DNA of 64,000 bases. Origin: Chloroflexota bacterium. GTDB lineage: Bacteria; Chloroflexota; Dehalococcoidia; Lucifugimonadales; UBA3495. The notes beneath the pieces were generated by a model. The model was not told where the DNA came from, searched no databases, and saw only the letters and a program-made list of their open reading frames with translations. Position numbers and translations under genes: made by a program. The stretch lies in contig VXTR01000064.1 of NCBI GenBank assembly GCA_009837355.1, positions 1-64,000 of the forward strand, read 5' to 3'. This document shows positions 5,730-17,431 of the stretch, piece by piece. The stretch's first letter is position 1; every line of letters begins with the position of its first letter.

Positions 5730-6480
5730 TACCCCCGGCAGAACTCCATCGGGTTCCACCGGCGGGAACCGACCCGCCGCCGAACTTGAGCAAGCCCTGG
5801 GCCTGGCCTTCCGGGACCGGGGCTTGCTGCGTAAGGCCCTCACCCATCGCTCCTGCGTCAACGAAACTGGCGGCACGGACATCGATTCCTACGAGCGGCT
5901 GGAGTTCCTCGGCGACGTGGTGGTTCGCCTCATCGTCAGCGAAGAGCTGTACCACCGGCTCCCCAAGTGCGACGAGGGTGGGTTGACCCGACGCTGGACG
6001 GCCCTGCTGAGTCAGCGCGCCCTGGCCGTCGTCGCCCGTCGCCTGGACATCGCTCCATACCTGCGCCTGGGCCGCGGCTTCGAGTCCACCGGCGGACGGG
6101 ACAGCGAGGCCGTCCTCGGCGACGTGATGGAATCCCTCATCGCCGCCGTGTACCTGGATGCAGGCCCTGATGCCGCCCGTCGTTTCGTGACCGCCGCGCT
6201 GGGCCCCGAAATCAACGACGCCTGCCAGCCTGACTGGCGTCCCGACAACCCCAAGGCCGAGCTCCAGGAACTGCTGCAGGCCCAGGGCAAACCCACGCCG
6301 ACTTACCGCGTGGTCAGCGCCACCGGCCCGGCCCATCAACCTCAGTTCACCGTGGAGGCGCTGGTCAACGGCGACAGCCTGGGTTCCGGCCACGGCCAAA
6401 GCAAAAGCGCCGCCGAAACCGAGGCCGCCCGCGTCGCCCTTATGTCAATCCGGCAACTTGCGCCTCGGCAGTCGCGCTGA
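5710..6480 (+). CDS. rnc: Ribonuclease III
   Basis: Double-strand-specific endoribonuclease that processes rRNA precursors and structured mRNAs in the cytoplasm. A proline/serine-rich N-terminal extension of about 25 residues precedes the nuclease domain. The signature ERLEFLGD is at residues 62-69, and the second metal-binding acidic pair is in GDVMESLIAAVYLD. A dsRNA-binding domain fills about 177-245 (NPKAELQELLQAQGK ... GHGQSKSAAETEAARVAL). The total of 256 residues is slightly long because of the N-terminal extension. The start codon lies inside the end of the dsbA-like gene, so translation is probably coupled, and ftsY follows after 15 bp, a common rnc-ftsY arrangement. Confidence 0.95.
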   Translation: MKVSEANTPGRTPSGSTGGNRPAAELEQALGLAFRDRGLLRKALTHRSCVNETGGTDIDSYERLEFLGDVVVRLIVSEELYHRLPKCDEGGLTRRWTALLSQRALAVVARRLDIAPYLRLGRGFESTGGRDSEAVLGDVMESLIAAVYLDAGPDAARRFVTAALGPEINDACQPDWRPDNPKAELQELLQAQGKPTPTYRVVSATGPAHQPQFTVEALVNGDSLGSGHGQSKSAAETEAARVALMSIRQLAPRQSR

Positions 6481-6495
6481 TAATCTCCCATCGCC

Positions 6496-7455
6496 ATGCT
6501 CTCCATCTTCAAACGCAACCGCCAGCAGGCAAATCGTCAGCAAACCGACGCCGCCGTCAAGCGCAGCCGCGACGGATGGTTCGGGCGCATCCGCGGGTTA
6601 TTTGCCTCACCCCAGCTGGACGACGCCGTTTGGGACGAACTTGAAGAAATCCTCATCTCCTCGGACATAGCCGTTGACACCGTTATGGCCGTCATCGACG
6701 ACCTGCGGGCCGACGTTCGCGCCGGCCGCGTCGCCGACGGCGAGCAGGCCCTGCTGCGTCTAAGAGACCTCCTGGCCACCGAGCTTTCCGACGAAAACGA
6801 TGCCAACGCCTGGTTTGACGATGATGCCGTCGTCGCGCCCTACGTCATCCTGATGTGCGGAGTGAACGGTGTCGGCAAGACCACCAGCATCGCCAAGCTG
6901 GCCTACCACTTCACCGGGGCCGGCAAAAAAGTAGTGCTGGGCGCCGCCGACACCTTCCGAGCCGCCGCTGAAGAACAGCTGGAAATTCTCGGCCAACGGG
7001 TCGGCGTGGATGTCATCAGCCACCAACACGGGGCCGACCCCGGCGCCGTCGCCTACGACGCCTGGCAGGCCGCCCGGGCCCGGGGTGCGGACGTTCTTAT
7101 CGTCGATACCGCTGGACGGCTGCACACCCGCAACAACCTGATGGACGAACTCCGCAAGGTCCGTCGCGTCATCAACGGCCTGGACGAAGCCGCGCCGCAC
7201 CAGGTGCTGTTGACCATGGACGCCACCACCGGTCACAACGGCCTGACCCAGGCGCGGGTTTTCACCGATGCCGTAGGCTGCACCGGCATTTTTCTGGCCA
7301 AGTTGGACGGCACCGCCCGGGGCGGCATCGTGTTGTCCATCCGTCGCGAGTTGGGCGTGCCTATCCTGTTCATCGGCACCGGCGAGGGGCTGGACGACAT
7401 CGCTCCTTTCGACCCCCATGATTTTGTGGACGCCCTGCTTGCCCCGACAGGCTGA
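6496..7455 (+). CDS. ftsY: Signal recognition particle receptor FtsY
   Basis: SRP-type GTPase that docks ribosome-SRP complexes at the membrane. It has a short N-terminal region, an N domain with [17 protein letters not shown], and a G domain. Visible G motifs are GVNGVGKTT (122-130), [19 protein letters not shown], and [11 protein letters not shown]. At 319 residues it lacks the long acidic A domain of the E. coli protein, as is usual outside Proteobacteria. It follows rnc by 15 bp and precedes the DUF2298 gene by 22 bp, consistent with one operon. Confidence 0.95.
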   Translation: MLSIFKRNRQQANRQQTDAAVKRSRDGWFGRIRGLFASPQLDDAVWDELEEILISSDIAVDTVMAVIDDLRADVRAGRVADGEQALLRLRDLLATELSDENDANAWFDDDAVVAPYVILMCGVNGVGKTTSIAKLAYHFTGAGKKVVLGAADTFRAAAEEQLEILGQRVGVDVISHQHGADPGAVAYDAWQAARARGADVLIVDTAGRLHTRNNLMDELRKVRRVINGLDEAAPHQVLLTMDATTGHNGLTQARVFTDAVGCTGIFLAKLDGTARGGIVLSIRRELGVPILFIGTGEGLDDIAPFDPHDFVDALLAPTG

Positions 7456-7477
7456 CCGCCGGCCCCAGCATTAGACC

Positions 7478-9967
7478 GTGTCCGACGTCCTTGCCTGGTT
7501 GATTGCCCTCTGGGCGCTGTCGCTGGTCGGGTTCCCGATGGCGTCCGCCGTCTGCGGATTGGGGCGTCTGTCCGACCGGGGATGGGCCGTGTCCCGCGCG
7601 CTGGCGCTGTTGCTGCTGGCCTGGATAACCTGGATTGGCGGCACTCTGGGAGTGATTCCCAACTCGCCGGCCGGGATCGCCGCCGTGTTGATAGTGCTGG
7701 CTGTCATATCCGCGTGGCTGGCCTGGCAACAGCGCAGGGAAATGAAGGACTTCTTGCGCCGTCGCTGGTGCGTGGTGGCAGTTACCGAATTGCTGTTCTT
7801 GGCCGTTTTCGTCTTTTGGGCGTTGGTAATCAGCGAGGCGCCAGCCATCAACCACACCGAAAAGCCCATGGACTTCGGCATCCTCAATGCCATCGTCAAC
7901 GCAACCGGCTTTCCTCCCGAAGACCAGTGGCTCTCCGGCCACGGCATCGCCTATTACTACGGCGGGCACTATGTCGCCGCGATGCTAACTACCCTGACCG
8001 GCGTAACATCCGGCGTCGCCTACAACCTGGCCATGGCTACCGTGCCGGCAATGCTGGCCGCCGGAGTGTTGGGGTTGGTGTACAACCTGCTGCGACTGGC
8101 CGGCGCTCGAGTAACTCCGGCGCTGCTGATGGGTGTCCTGGCGGCCTTGGGAATAACGCTGTTGGGCAACCTCTCGGGCGTCCTTGAACTGGCCTACGTG
8201 CGGGGGCTGGGCGGCGATTGGTTCTGGCAATGGATTGGAGTCAAGGGCTTGGAGCCTCCCGCAGGGGGCAGCGGCTGGCTGCCCGACGGCTTCTGGTGGT
8301 GGTGGCGCGGCACCCGGGTCATCGACATGCTGGCCGAAGGCGGCGCGTCGCTGGATTACACCATCACCGAGTTTCCGTTCTTCAGCTTTCTGCTGGGCGA
8401 CCTGCACGCCCACGTAACCGCGCTGCCCTTCCTGGTATTGGCCCTGACTTTGGCCCTGACTCTCCTGATATCCCCGGAACCGCCGGGCTTGGAATGGCTG
8501 AAAAACAAGCCCCACGAAGCCGGGGCGCTCGCGCTCACATTGGGCGGGCTGGCGTTCATCAACGCCTGGGACTTTCCGGTGTACCTGTGCATCATCGGGG
8601 CCGCCGCCGTTGCGCGCTGGTTTGCCAGGGAAAACCGCCCGCCGGCAATTACCCTGTTGGGCGCGCCGCCGGAGCAAATGGGCACTATGACCGAAACCCG
8701 CCCGGCGTTGGCGCGCTCAATCTACCGAGGGGTGATTCTCGTCGTCAGCTTGGCCGCTGCCGGCGTGGTGCTCTACTTACCGTTCTATATGTCTTTCGAC
8801 AGTCAGACCTCCGGCATATTGCCCGTTACCGGCCCAGCGACGCGGCCTGCGCTGTTCCTGATCGCTATCGGCGTGCCGGCCTTTTTTGCGTGCAGCCTGG
8901 TGGCCCGCTCCGCCCTGGAACTGGACTGGCCCACCGGGCGGAGACGGGACATCGGCGTGCTGGCCGCGTCAGTCGGCATCGCACCTCTGATGCTGTGGCT
9001 GATCGCGACCGGGATCAGGGTATCGGTGTCACCCGACGGAGTAACGCTTGCCGACGGGTTGGTGGCAACGCGGATCGCTTTGGCGCTGCCGCTGCTGGGC
9101 TTGGGTGGATTGGCGATTTACTGCGCCCTGACCATGGCACAGGAACGCCGACCGAGACGCTGGACCGTGTTTGCGCTCGTGCTGGCCGCTGCCGGGTTCT
9201 TTCTCCTGGGCGGCGCCGAGCTGTTCCATATCGCCGATCAGTTCGGCAACCGCATGAACACCGTTTTCAAATTCTACTATCAGGCCTGGCTGCTGTTGGG
9301 AATATCCGGCGCGGTGGGCGTGTACTACATCGTCGCCATCAAGTTGCGCCGCCAGTGGGTTGACGAATGGATTGTGTTACAGGCAACGCTGCGCTGGAGC
9401 TGGACGGCGGTGGCGGTAGTTCTGCTCCTGGCCTCGATGTACTACCCCGCCGCCGCCGTCATTGAGCGCACTGAATGGACGACGGCCGGGGAGGGCTGGC
9501 ACGACAACACGCTGTATGGTTTGGAACACTTGCGCCGTTCATCCCCCGACGTGTACGAAGCAATCCAGTGGTTGAACGAATCTGCGGCGGCGGGCCGCAT
9601 CTCGGAAGCAGTGGGGGACGACTACGATACCTACGGTGGCATATCAGCCGCCACCGGGCGGGCCACGATCCTATCGTGGGAGGGACACGAACGGCAGTGG
9701 CGCGGCCACGACGTGAACTCCACCCTGGCCCGCCGCCACGCCGACGTGGAGGCTATTTACACCGCCAACAACGGTCAGTTGTCTTCGGCCCTGCTGCGCG
9801 AGTACGGCGTCCGATGGGTAATCGTGGGGCCTCGCGAAAAGACCGCTTACGGCGACGACGTGGCCCAGCGGATGGTAAAGTGGGCGGACGAAGGATGGCT
9901 CTCGCCGGCGTTCACATCCAGCGAGGTCGTGATTTACGAAGCAATAAGCCAGAGCAACGCCAACTAA
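7478..9967 (+). CDS. DUF2298 ('YYY' domain) multi-pass membrane protein
   Basis: An 829-residue integral membrane protein starting at GTG 7478. Many hydrophobic helices are spread over the length, with the motif YYYGGHYVAA near residue 160 that gives the family its name. A soluble segment between helices includes GDLHAHVTALPF, where acidic and His residues resemble those of GT-C-type glycosyltransferases. The C-terminal 180 residues are largely extracytoplasmic. The family is common in Chloroflexota, where it is annotated only as a probable membrane glycosyltransferase-like protein; its substrate is unknown. Its place behind ftsY is presumably incidental to its biochemical role. Confidence 0.85.
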   Translation: MSDVLAWLIALWALSLVGFPMASAVCGLGRLSDRGWAVSRALALLLLAWITWIGGTLGVIPNSPAGIAAVLIVLAVISAWLAWQQRREMKDFLRRRWCVVAVTELLFLAVFVFWALVISEAPAINHTEKPMDFGILNAIVNATGFPPEDQWLSGHGIAYYYGGHYVAAMLTTLTGVTSGVAYNLAMATVPAMLAAGVLGLVYNLLRLAGARVTPALLMGVLAALGITLLGNLSGVLELAYVRGLGGDWFWQWIGVKGLEPPAGGSGWLPDGFWWWWRGTRVIDMLAEGGASLDYTITEFPFFSFLLGDLHAHVTALPFLVLALTLALTLLISPEPPGLEWLKNKPHEAGALALTLGGLAFINAWDFPVYLCIIGAAAVARWFARENRPPAITLLGAPPEQMGTMTETRPALARSIYRGVILVVSLAAAGVVLYLPFYMSFDSQTSGILPVTGPATRPALFLIAIGVPAFFACSLVARSALELDWPTGRRRDIGVLAASVGIAPLMLWLIATGIRVSVSPDGVTLADGLVATRIALALPLLGLGGLAIYCALTMAQERRPRRWTVFALVLAAAGFFLLGGAELFHIADQFGNRMNTVFKFYYQAWLLLGISGAVGVYYIVAIKLRRQWVDEWIVLQATLRWSWTAVAVVLLLASMYYPAAAVIERTEWTTAGEGWHDNTLYGLEHLRRSSPDVYEAIQWLNESAAAGRISEAVGDDYDTYGGISAATGRATILSWEGHERQWRGHDVNSTLARRHADVEAIYTANNGQLSSALLREYGVRWVIVGPREKTAYGDDVAQRMVKWADEGWLSPAFTSSEVVIYEAISQSNAN

Positions 9968-9989
9968 TCGCAGTCAAGGAGTCGGTACT

Positions 9990-10424
9990 ATGGAATTCAA
10001 CGACGTGAAGCAGTTTTTCGCCAGCAACCACCGGGGCGTCATCAACACCTTCCGGCGCGATGGATCGGCGCAGACCAGCATCGTGGTCTGCGGCGTGTCG
10101 CCCTTTGACGGCGACGATGGCCCAATATTCGTAACCGTCCGGGGCACGTCCTACAAGGTGCGCAACCTGCGCCGGAACAACCGCTGCAACGTGATGGCCG
10201 TGGCCGAGGACTGGAGGCAGTTCGCCGTGGTTGAGGGCACGGTAACATTGAACGACTATCAGAACACCGACGCGGAAGAGATGCGCCAAATGCTGCGGAC
10301 GGCGTTCATGGCCTGCGGCGACCACGAGCATCCGAACTGGGAGGAATACGACCGGGCCATGGTCCAGCAGGACGCGGTTATCGTGCGGCTGACGCCGGAG
10401 AGAGTGTACGGCCTGATCCGCTAA
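9990..10424 (+). CDS. PPOX-class FMN/F420-binding protein
   Basis: 144 residues with the split-barrel flavin-binding fold. A first strand RGVINTFRRDGSAQTSIV is followed by a dimer-interface strand, a conserved KVRNLRRNNRCNVMAV segment that contacts the phosphate, and WRQFAVVEGTVTL. This resembles the F420-dependent pyridoxamine-5-phosphate-oxidase-like enzymes that reduce or oxidise small cofactors and xenobiotics. AAGGAG lies about 9 nt before the ATG. It follows the DUF2298 gene by 22 bp on the same strand. The substrate cannot be told from sequence. Confidence 0.8.
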   Translation: MEFNDVKQFFASNHRGVINTFRRDGSAQTSIVVCGVSPFDGDDGPIFVTVRGTSYKVRNLRRNNRCNVMAVAEDWRQFAVVEGTVTLNDYQNTDAEEMRQMLRTAFMACGDHEHPNWEEYDRAMVQQDAVIVRLTPERVYGLIR

Positions 10425-10436
10425 CAGGGCGTTGAA

Positions 10437-11300
10437 ATGAGACCTGCAAGCATACGCCTACGGAACAAAGTTATCATCCTGGGTGTCGTGGTCCTCACCC
10501 TGGCCTCAGTCGTTACCTTAGCTCTCAGCGCGAGGGGCGATGGCAGGACCGACGTTGCCAAGAAATTCCAGGACGTGCCGATTGATCAGACCGTTCAGAG
10601 AGGCGAGGTTTCGGTCACCCTGGAGAAGCTCCGGATAGGAAACCACGAGACCCAACTCACCTATCGCTACGATGCCCCCTCCAGCCAAGTGGAGCCATTT
10701 GGGATACCGACTATAGCCTTACCAGGTGGTGACCAACTGGAGGCCAGCGGAGGTGGTGGGTTCGATGGAAACCTGCCGGCGACTAGAACATTTACGTTCC
10801 CGCTCTTGCAGGACGCCGAGTCCATATCAGTGGACGTGGGGTCATTCATTGAATATGCCTCTGTGACCGCATCGGTGGAGATTCCGCTAGGGGGAGAGGG
10901 TGGCGAACCTGACGACATTGGCGCGAGGGAAGTGCCTCTCAGCGTCGTCTTCTCCGTAGGCGACGCTGAGTATCGCGTGACCAAGCTACTACTAGAGCGC
11001 GACAGTTTCGTCCTGGTCTGCGAACCAACCAACGGTGCAGCTTCCCGGATGATCTTGGGTGGGCCGGGCGGCAACTTTCGGCTGACCGACGACCAGGATG
11101 GAAGCTACGACGGCTTCGCCGCCGGCGCCGAGTGGAGTCCGGCCCTGAGCAGCGGACACACGATGTCGTACCAGGGGTTATACTTTGACGGGTTGCCCAA
11201 CTCTAGCTCAACCTCGTTCACTCTGTACCTGGATGGGGTCGGCCACATCCGGGCGCCCTTCGTCTTCCAAGTTGACATCCCGCAGGGAGAGGAAAGCTAA
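10437..11300 (+). CDS. Hypothetical membrane-anchored extracytoplasmic protein
   Basis: 287 residues. The N-terminus MRPASIRLRNKVIILGVVVLTLASVVTLAL is a positively charged start plus one hydrophobic helix, an uncleaved anchor or signal peptide. The rest is predicted beta-rich and exported, with paired segments about a Thr/Ser-rich sandwich (VSVTLEKLRIGNHETQLTYRYD, and FTLYLDGVGHIRAPFVFQVDIP at the end). This pattern resembles the immunoglobulin-like domains of DUF4179/DUF5643 proteins, but I do not recognise it firmly. It lies 12 bp after the flavoprotein gene and ends before the convergent ligA. Confidence 0.65.
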   Translation: MRPASIRLRNKVIILGVVVLTLASVVTLALSARGDGRTDVAKKFQDVPIDQTVQRGEVSVTLEKLRIGNHETQLTYRYDAPSSQVEPFGIPTIALPGGDQLEASGGGGFDGNLPATRTFTFPLLQDAESISVDVGSFIEYASVTASVEIPLGGEGGEPDDIGAREVPLSVVFSVGDAEYRVTKLLLERDSFVLVCEPTNGAASRMILGGPGGNFRLTDDQDGSYDGFAAGAEWSPALSSGHTMSYQGLYFDGLPNSSSTSFTLYLDGVGHIRAPFVFQVDIPQGEES

Positions 11301-11357
11301 CGATCCTCCGTAAGGGGTGGGAGGAGGATAGGTCCGAGGTCAGCTCCGGATCTTTCG

Positions 11358-13469
<2,112 letters not shown>

Positions 13470-13596
13470 TCAACAACCTGCTGCATCGGGAGGATTGCGG
13501 CACGGACAGTCAATTTGCCCATGCAGTTGCCGCTGGCGCATCCACCCGGTAAGATGGCCGCAGTTTGAGCACAACCCCAGCAATGCAGGTGAAGCA

Positions 13597-13935
13597 ATGG
13601 CAATCTATCGACTTTACGCCGGCGATGACGGCCAGTCGCACATTGAGGAAACGAGCCTGGCGGAGCACCCGGAGCTTGGGGAAGCGCAAGCGACCCAATC
13701 CATAGCGTTCCGGGAGTGGCCGCCGGGCCACTTCATTGACTGGCATCCCGCCCCCCGGCGTCAGTACATCATATCGCTACGAGGGGAAATCGAAATCGGC
13801 CTGGGAGACGGCACGGTGTTCCGGTACGGACCCGGAGATGCCCGGCTGGTGGAGGACACCACCGGCCAGGGTCATACCACACGGGTGGTCAGCGATACAC
13901 CCAGCCTCACCGCGGTAATCCCCCTGGCCAGCTGA
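13597..13935 (+). CDS. Small cupin-like protein, tandem paralogue 1
   Basis: 112 residues when started at ATG 13597 (MAIYRLYAGDDG). The longer upstream reading adds 34 residues of non-conserved sequence. It has a single beta-barrel pattern: H-x-D-WHPAPRRQYIISLRGEIEIGLGDGTV and then GPGDARLVEDTTGQGHTTR. These correspond to the two cupin motifs, with PRRQY and the G-D turn, and a His in GQGHTT. Two homologues follow directly (13976-14317, 14333-14665). This copy is the most diverged, lacking the FADIANNVGPGD segment. Ligand and reaction are unknown. Confidence 0.75.
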   Translation: MAIYRLYAGDDGQSHIEETSLAEHPELGEAQATQSIAFREWPPGHFIDWHPAPRRQYIISLRGEIEIGLGDGTVFRYGPGDARLVEDTTGQGHTTRVVSDTPSLTAVIPLAS

Positions 13936-13975
13936 ATCGCAGCTTCAACTTGACTACGACACTGGAGGTTTCCAC

Positions 13976-14317
13976 ATGGGACAGATTGTAAGGGTGTACA
14001 GCGGCAGCGACGGTGAAAGCCACTTTGAAAACCTGACGCCGGAACAGTTCGCCGACATCGCGAATAACGTAGGCCCCGGCGACATCATGGTCAACCGGCG
14101 GGAGTCGCCAAGTTTCTCCGACTACCACAACGCACCGCGTCGCCAGTACGTGGTTAATCTCAATGGCATCGCCGAGTTTGAGATTGCCGACGGCACCAAG
14201 GTGCGAATGTTCCCCGGCGACGTGCTGGTGGCCGAAGACCTGACGGGACATGGGCACATCGCCCGCAGCATCGGGGACGAGTTCCGGGTTTCGCTGGCCG
14301 TGCCGATGGCGGACTAA
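13976..14317 (+). CDS. Small cupin-like protein, tandem paralogue 2
   Basis: 113 residues. The N-terminal part IVRVYSGSDGESHFENLTPEQFADIANNVGPGDI is nearly shared with paralogue 3, and the cupin part (DYHNAPRRQYVVNLNGIAEFEI, then FPGDVLVAEDLTGHGHIARSI) with both neighbours. GGAGG lies about 9 nt before ATG. Most positional identity is in the metal- or ligand-binding strands; the proteins have no signal peptide and so are cytoplasmic. Its start is 40 bp after paralogue 1 and its end 15 bp before paralogue 3, so the three form one unit. Confidence 0.8.
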   Translation: MGQIVRVYSGSDGESHFENLTPEQFADIANNVGPGDIMVNRRESPSFSDYHNAPRRQYVVNLNGIAEFEIADGTKVRMFPGDVLVAEDLTGHGHIARSIGDEFRVSLAVPMAD

Positions 14318-14332
14318 CAGGGACGTAACGCC

Positions 14333-14665
14333 ATGATAGTGCGAATCTACGCCGGCGATGACGGCGAATCTCACTTCCAGGAACTTACGGCGGACCAATT
14401 CGCCGACATCGCCAACAACGTCGGCCCCGGCGATATCACCGTGGGACAGCGGCCGGCCGGCTGGTGGCAGGACTATCACACCGCGCCACGGCATCAGTAC
14501 GTGGTCTTTATGTCCGGTGGCGCCGAGATTGAAGTCGCTAGCGGAGAAAAGCGGCAGTTCAACCCCGGTGACGTGCTGGTGGCTGAAGACCTGACCGGTC
14601 GCGGCCACATTATCCGCAACATTGGCGAAGAGGCACGAGTTTCCCTGGCGGTGCCGTTGAAGTAA
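14333..14665 (+). CDS. Small cupin-like protein, tandem paralogue 3
   Basis: 110 residues. It matches paralogue 2 through RIYAGDDGESHF, FADIANNVGPGDI and NPGDVLVAEDLTGRGHIIRNI. The APRHQYVVFMSGGAEIEVASG strand keeps the barrel pattern. Conservation of the second motif VAEDLTG-x-GH-I in copies 2 and 3, and of VEDTTGQGH in copy 1, suggests the His there is functional. It ends 10 bp before the convergent DUF2851 gene. Confidence 0.8.
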   Translation: MIVRIYAGDDGESHFQELTADQFADIANNVGPGDITVGQRPAGWWQDYHTAPRHQYVVFMSGGAEIEVASGEKRQFNPGDVLVAEDLTGRGHIIRNIGEEARVSLAVPLK

Positions 14666-14675
14666 CTCGTAGTGG

Positions 14676-15941
14676 TCAGGCCGCGCCAGCCAGCAGCCGT
14701 TGCAGGTGAATCAAGCCTTGTTGTCGCCGGGCGTTGTCGGCGACGCGGCCCCAGCCCGGTTCCTGCAATGCTGTGGCCAGTTCGCGGGTGATTTCGTTAT
14801 CGGTCAAGTTGCCGTAATCGCGGTAAAGATCAAGCATCGCCTCGGCTCCGCGCGCATCGCCGGCCAATGACCGACGGCCGTGCAGGAAGGGTAGAACGAC
14901 GTTGACGGCGACGTCTTTGGCCCGGGCCGGGCCGATGAAAGCGGACTTGCCGGCGGCGTCTTGCACCGTTAGGGCATCGGTGAGCCGGGCCGGCCTTGCA
15001 GTCGCGGCGGCCTGTTGCATCTCGGCTACCAACCCACGGTCGGCGAAACGGGCTGCCAGATGCGCGGCACCCAAAATCCGCCGCCGAGGATGATTAGGCG
15101 GGCGCACCCGGAACAGCCGCCACTCTCCAGCATCCAGCGGCGAGCCGAATCCCCGGGGCGGCGGCCCACTCCCAAACCCGGCCATCTGCAACAGGCAGGA
15201 CGCCAAAGCCCTGCTCCGCTTTTCCTCCGGCAAACGCCGAGCGGCGCCAGCCAGTGCTGCGAAGGGCACGGCGGCGGCCAACCGCAGAAAAGGATGCCGG
15301 TTGTGGCGGTAGCCCAACGCCTCGCACACTGACTCCCACAGGGTTTGCTCCGGCTCCAGGGACGGCATCAGCATTTGCAGTCGCCTGCTGTGCGAGAGAA
15401 AACGAGCGTCGCCGGCCCGGTTGAGCAACCCCGCCATCTGCTCGGCTCGCTGCGGCCGTCGATAGCCGTGCTGCGCCAGTATCTGCCAGAGGCGGGCGCG
15501 GACTTCGCTCCCACTTTCATCCTCGGCCCGGACATCGTCCAGTAAACCCCGCAGGTTCACAGTTGGCGGACTCGCTCCGCCCTCGGTGCGGGACGGTTCA
15601 GCGTCAGCTCGTAAGGCCACGTGCAGGGCGACGCCGTTGTAGTTGGGATCGTTGTGGTGTCCGTGAGATTGCCAGTCCCGCTGGCGTAGATGTACCTCCA
15701 CGTCCCCTTGCACCAGTCCCTGACCTTCCACCACCAGCAGGGCGTTGCGGAAGTCGGGGCCGGCGGTGACACCGGGTCGTCCGGGGTAAAGCACCTTGAC
15801 CCGGCGCCCACTTTCAGTGCGCAAGGCGTGGCTGCGCGCCGCTCGTCGCAGCCACAGACGCGCCAACTGGGCTTCGCTGATAGGAGGTATGGTGTCCGGC
15901 CTGCCCGGCCCTTCGGTTTCGTCGTGGCGGGATGTGGTCAT
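14676..15941 (-). CDS. DUF2851 family protein
   Basis: 421 residues. The conserved N-terminal block contains LYPGRPGVTAGPDFRNALLVVEGQGLVQGDVEVHL, then WQSHGHHNDPNYNGVALHV. The acidic residues and the H-x-H-N-D-PNYN motif resemble a nuclease-like active site, but the family has no assigned function. The C-terminal half is helical and Arg-rich. It is transcribed with the small membrane protein 15966-16493 upstream (24 bp gap). Confidence 0.85.
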   Translation of the reverse strand: MTTSRHDETEGPGRPDTIPPISEAQLARLWLRRAARSHALRTESGRRVKVLYPGRPGVTAGPDFRNALLVVEGQGLVQGDVEVHLRQRDWQSHGHHNDPNYNGVALHVALRADAEPSRTEGGASPPTVNLRGLLDDVRAEDESGSEVRARLWQILAQHGYRRPQRAEQMAGLLNRAGDARFLSHSRRLQMLMPSLEPEQTLWESVCEALGYRHNRHPFLRLAAAVPFAALAGAARRLPEEKRSRALASCLLQMAGFGSGPPPRGFGSPLDAGEWRLFRVRPPNHPRRRILGAAHLAARFADRGLVAEMQQAAATARPARLTDALTVQDAAGKSAFIGPARAKDVAVNVVLPFLHGRRSLAGDARGAEAMLDLYRDYGNLTDNEITRELATALQEPGWGRVADNARRQQGLIHLQRLLAGAA

Positions 15942-15965
15942 AGGAGACTCCCGCCATCAGGTGTA

Positions 15966-16493
15966 TCACTCCCTGGGTTCCGGCGTCCAGGCCTGGGTGT
16001 CAGCAAGTGCCTCCGAATGTCCGCGGGGAGGGCGATACTCGCCACGCCACCAGAGCAACAGACCGCAAATCGCCGGCACGATTACGGACAAGGCGGCCAA
16101 TGTAACTGCGCTGCCCTTCTGGTCGCCTGTGGCGGCCCCATATATCACCAGGCCCAGATTCACCACCGCCAGTAGCAGGAACAGTAGCGCCGCCCAGTGG
16201 GGCCGCCACATGCTGCCCAGGCCGGCGACGAAACCGGCGATGGCGCAGGCCAGCACCAGGCTGACCATTTGCGTGGCGACATCCTGGGGAAAACGCAGGA
16301 ACAGTTCCGTCCAGGGCAGACACTCCAAATGGAATACGTACTCGCCCACTGCAGTAGCGCCGCATCGCATACTTACCACCTGCGACCAGACGGTCTGGCA
16401 CAAACCGCCGGCCATTCCCAGCGCCAGCGCCAGCAGGCGGGTGATTAGCTGTGAACTGGTATAGGCTCCCATCGTCCGTCCAACATCTTGCAA
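15966..16493 (-). CDS. Hypothetical four-helix membrane protein
   Basis: 175 residues with four hydrophobic segments at about 15-35, 75-97, 100-120 and 130-150, and a short charged C-terminal tail. The loop between helices one and two contains two Cys (MRCGATAVGEYVFHLECLPW), possibly a disulfide if exported. No known family is recognised. It is the first gene of a likely two-gene transcript with DUF2851. Confidence 0.6.
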   Translation of the reverse strand: MQDVGRTMGAYTSSQLITRLLALALGMAGGLCQTVWSQVVSMRCGATAVGEYVFHLECLPWTELFLRFPQDVATQMVSLVLACAIAGFVAGLGSMWRPHWAALLFLLLAVVNLGLVIYGAATGDQKGSAVTLAALSVIVPAICGLLLWWRGEYRPPRGHSEALADTQAWTPEPRE

Positions 16494-16591
16494 CGTGCGT
16501 ACATTCTACATTGTCGGCTGCCGATTGTGCGGTTCCTTAGCGCGGGCAATCAGGTGGTAGAATGGCGCACTTGACGGATTCAGGAGGGACT

Positions 16592-17428
16592 ATGACCGCA
16601 AGCAAGATCACCATTGGGAACGTGGAGATTGCCTCCCTTTCCGACGGGTTATTGGAATTTGACATCTGCAATTTCTTCCCGGACATTCCCGCCGCAGAGT
16701 GGGAACCCTTCCACGACCACCTGACGCCGGAGCGGAAGGTGAGCTTCAACCTGGCCTGTTTCCTGGTGCGTTCCGAGGGCAAGACTATCGCTGTTGACAC
16801 CGGTCTGGGAGCGAAGGACACGCCGGACACGCCCTGGGGCGAGCTGCTGGACGACATGGCCCGCAACGGCCTCTCGCCCAGCGACATCGACGCCGTGGTG
16901 ATGACCCACCTGCACCGGGACCACGTGGGCTGGAACACGATACGCGACGACGGCGGCACGCTGCGCCCCACATTCCCCAACGCGCGCTACTACTTCAGCA
17001 AGGTGGACTACGACGCCAGCCACGACCCGGCGCTGCAGCCCGACCGCTTCCCCAACGCGCCCGATTGCGTCTGGCCCATTGCCGAGATGGGGCTGGTGGA
17101 GTGGATGGAAGGTGAGTTCAGCATCACCGGCGAGCTGACCACGCTGCCGACGCCGGGCCATACTCCCGGGCACATGAGCATCATGATCAACTCCGGCGGC
17201 GAACGGGGGCTGATCCTGGGCGACGTGCTGCACAACACGGCGCAAATCCAACAAACCGACTGGGCCTCACGGGCCGACATCATCCCGGAGCAGGCCATCG
17301 CCACCCGGCAGAGCGTACTGGACCGCCTGGAGAGCGAGGGCATCCCGGTGGCGGCGGTACACCTGCCGGCGCCCGGTTTCGGCAAGATCGTGCGGCTGCA
17401 GGGCAAGCGATACTGGCAGGCTATCTAG
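16592..17428 (+). CDS. Metallo-beta-lactamase-fold hydrolase (lactonase-like)
   Basis: 278 residues from ATG 16592, chosen because AGGAGGG lies 5-6 nt upstream. The zinc-binding motif THLHRDHVGWN lies near residue 110, with the further ligands in the PTPGHTPGHMSI segment and the downstream Asp in LILGDVLHN. The overall plan, with a lid region VSFNLACFLVRSEGKTIAVDTGLG, matches the AHL-lactonase/AttM-like branch of the superfamily. The real substrate is not determined by sequence. The MFS gene begins 3 bp after its stop, so the two are probably co-transcribed. Confidence 0.85.
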   Translation: MTASKITIGNVEIASLSDGLLEFDICNFFPDIPAAEWEPFHDHLTPERKVSFNLACFLVRSEGKTIAVDTGLGAKDTPDTPWGELLDDMARNGLSPSDIDAVVMTHLHRDHVGWNTIRDDGGTLRPTFPNARYYFSKVDYDASHDPALQPDRFPNAPDCVWPIAEMGLVEWMEGEFSITGELTTLPTPGHTPGHMSIMINSGGERGLILGDVLHNTAQIQQTDWASRADIIPEQAIATRQSVLDRLESEGIPVAAVHLPAPGFGKIVRLQGKRYWQAI

Positions 17429-17431
17429 GGA

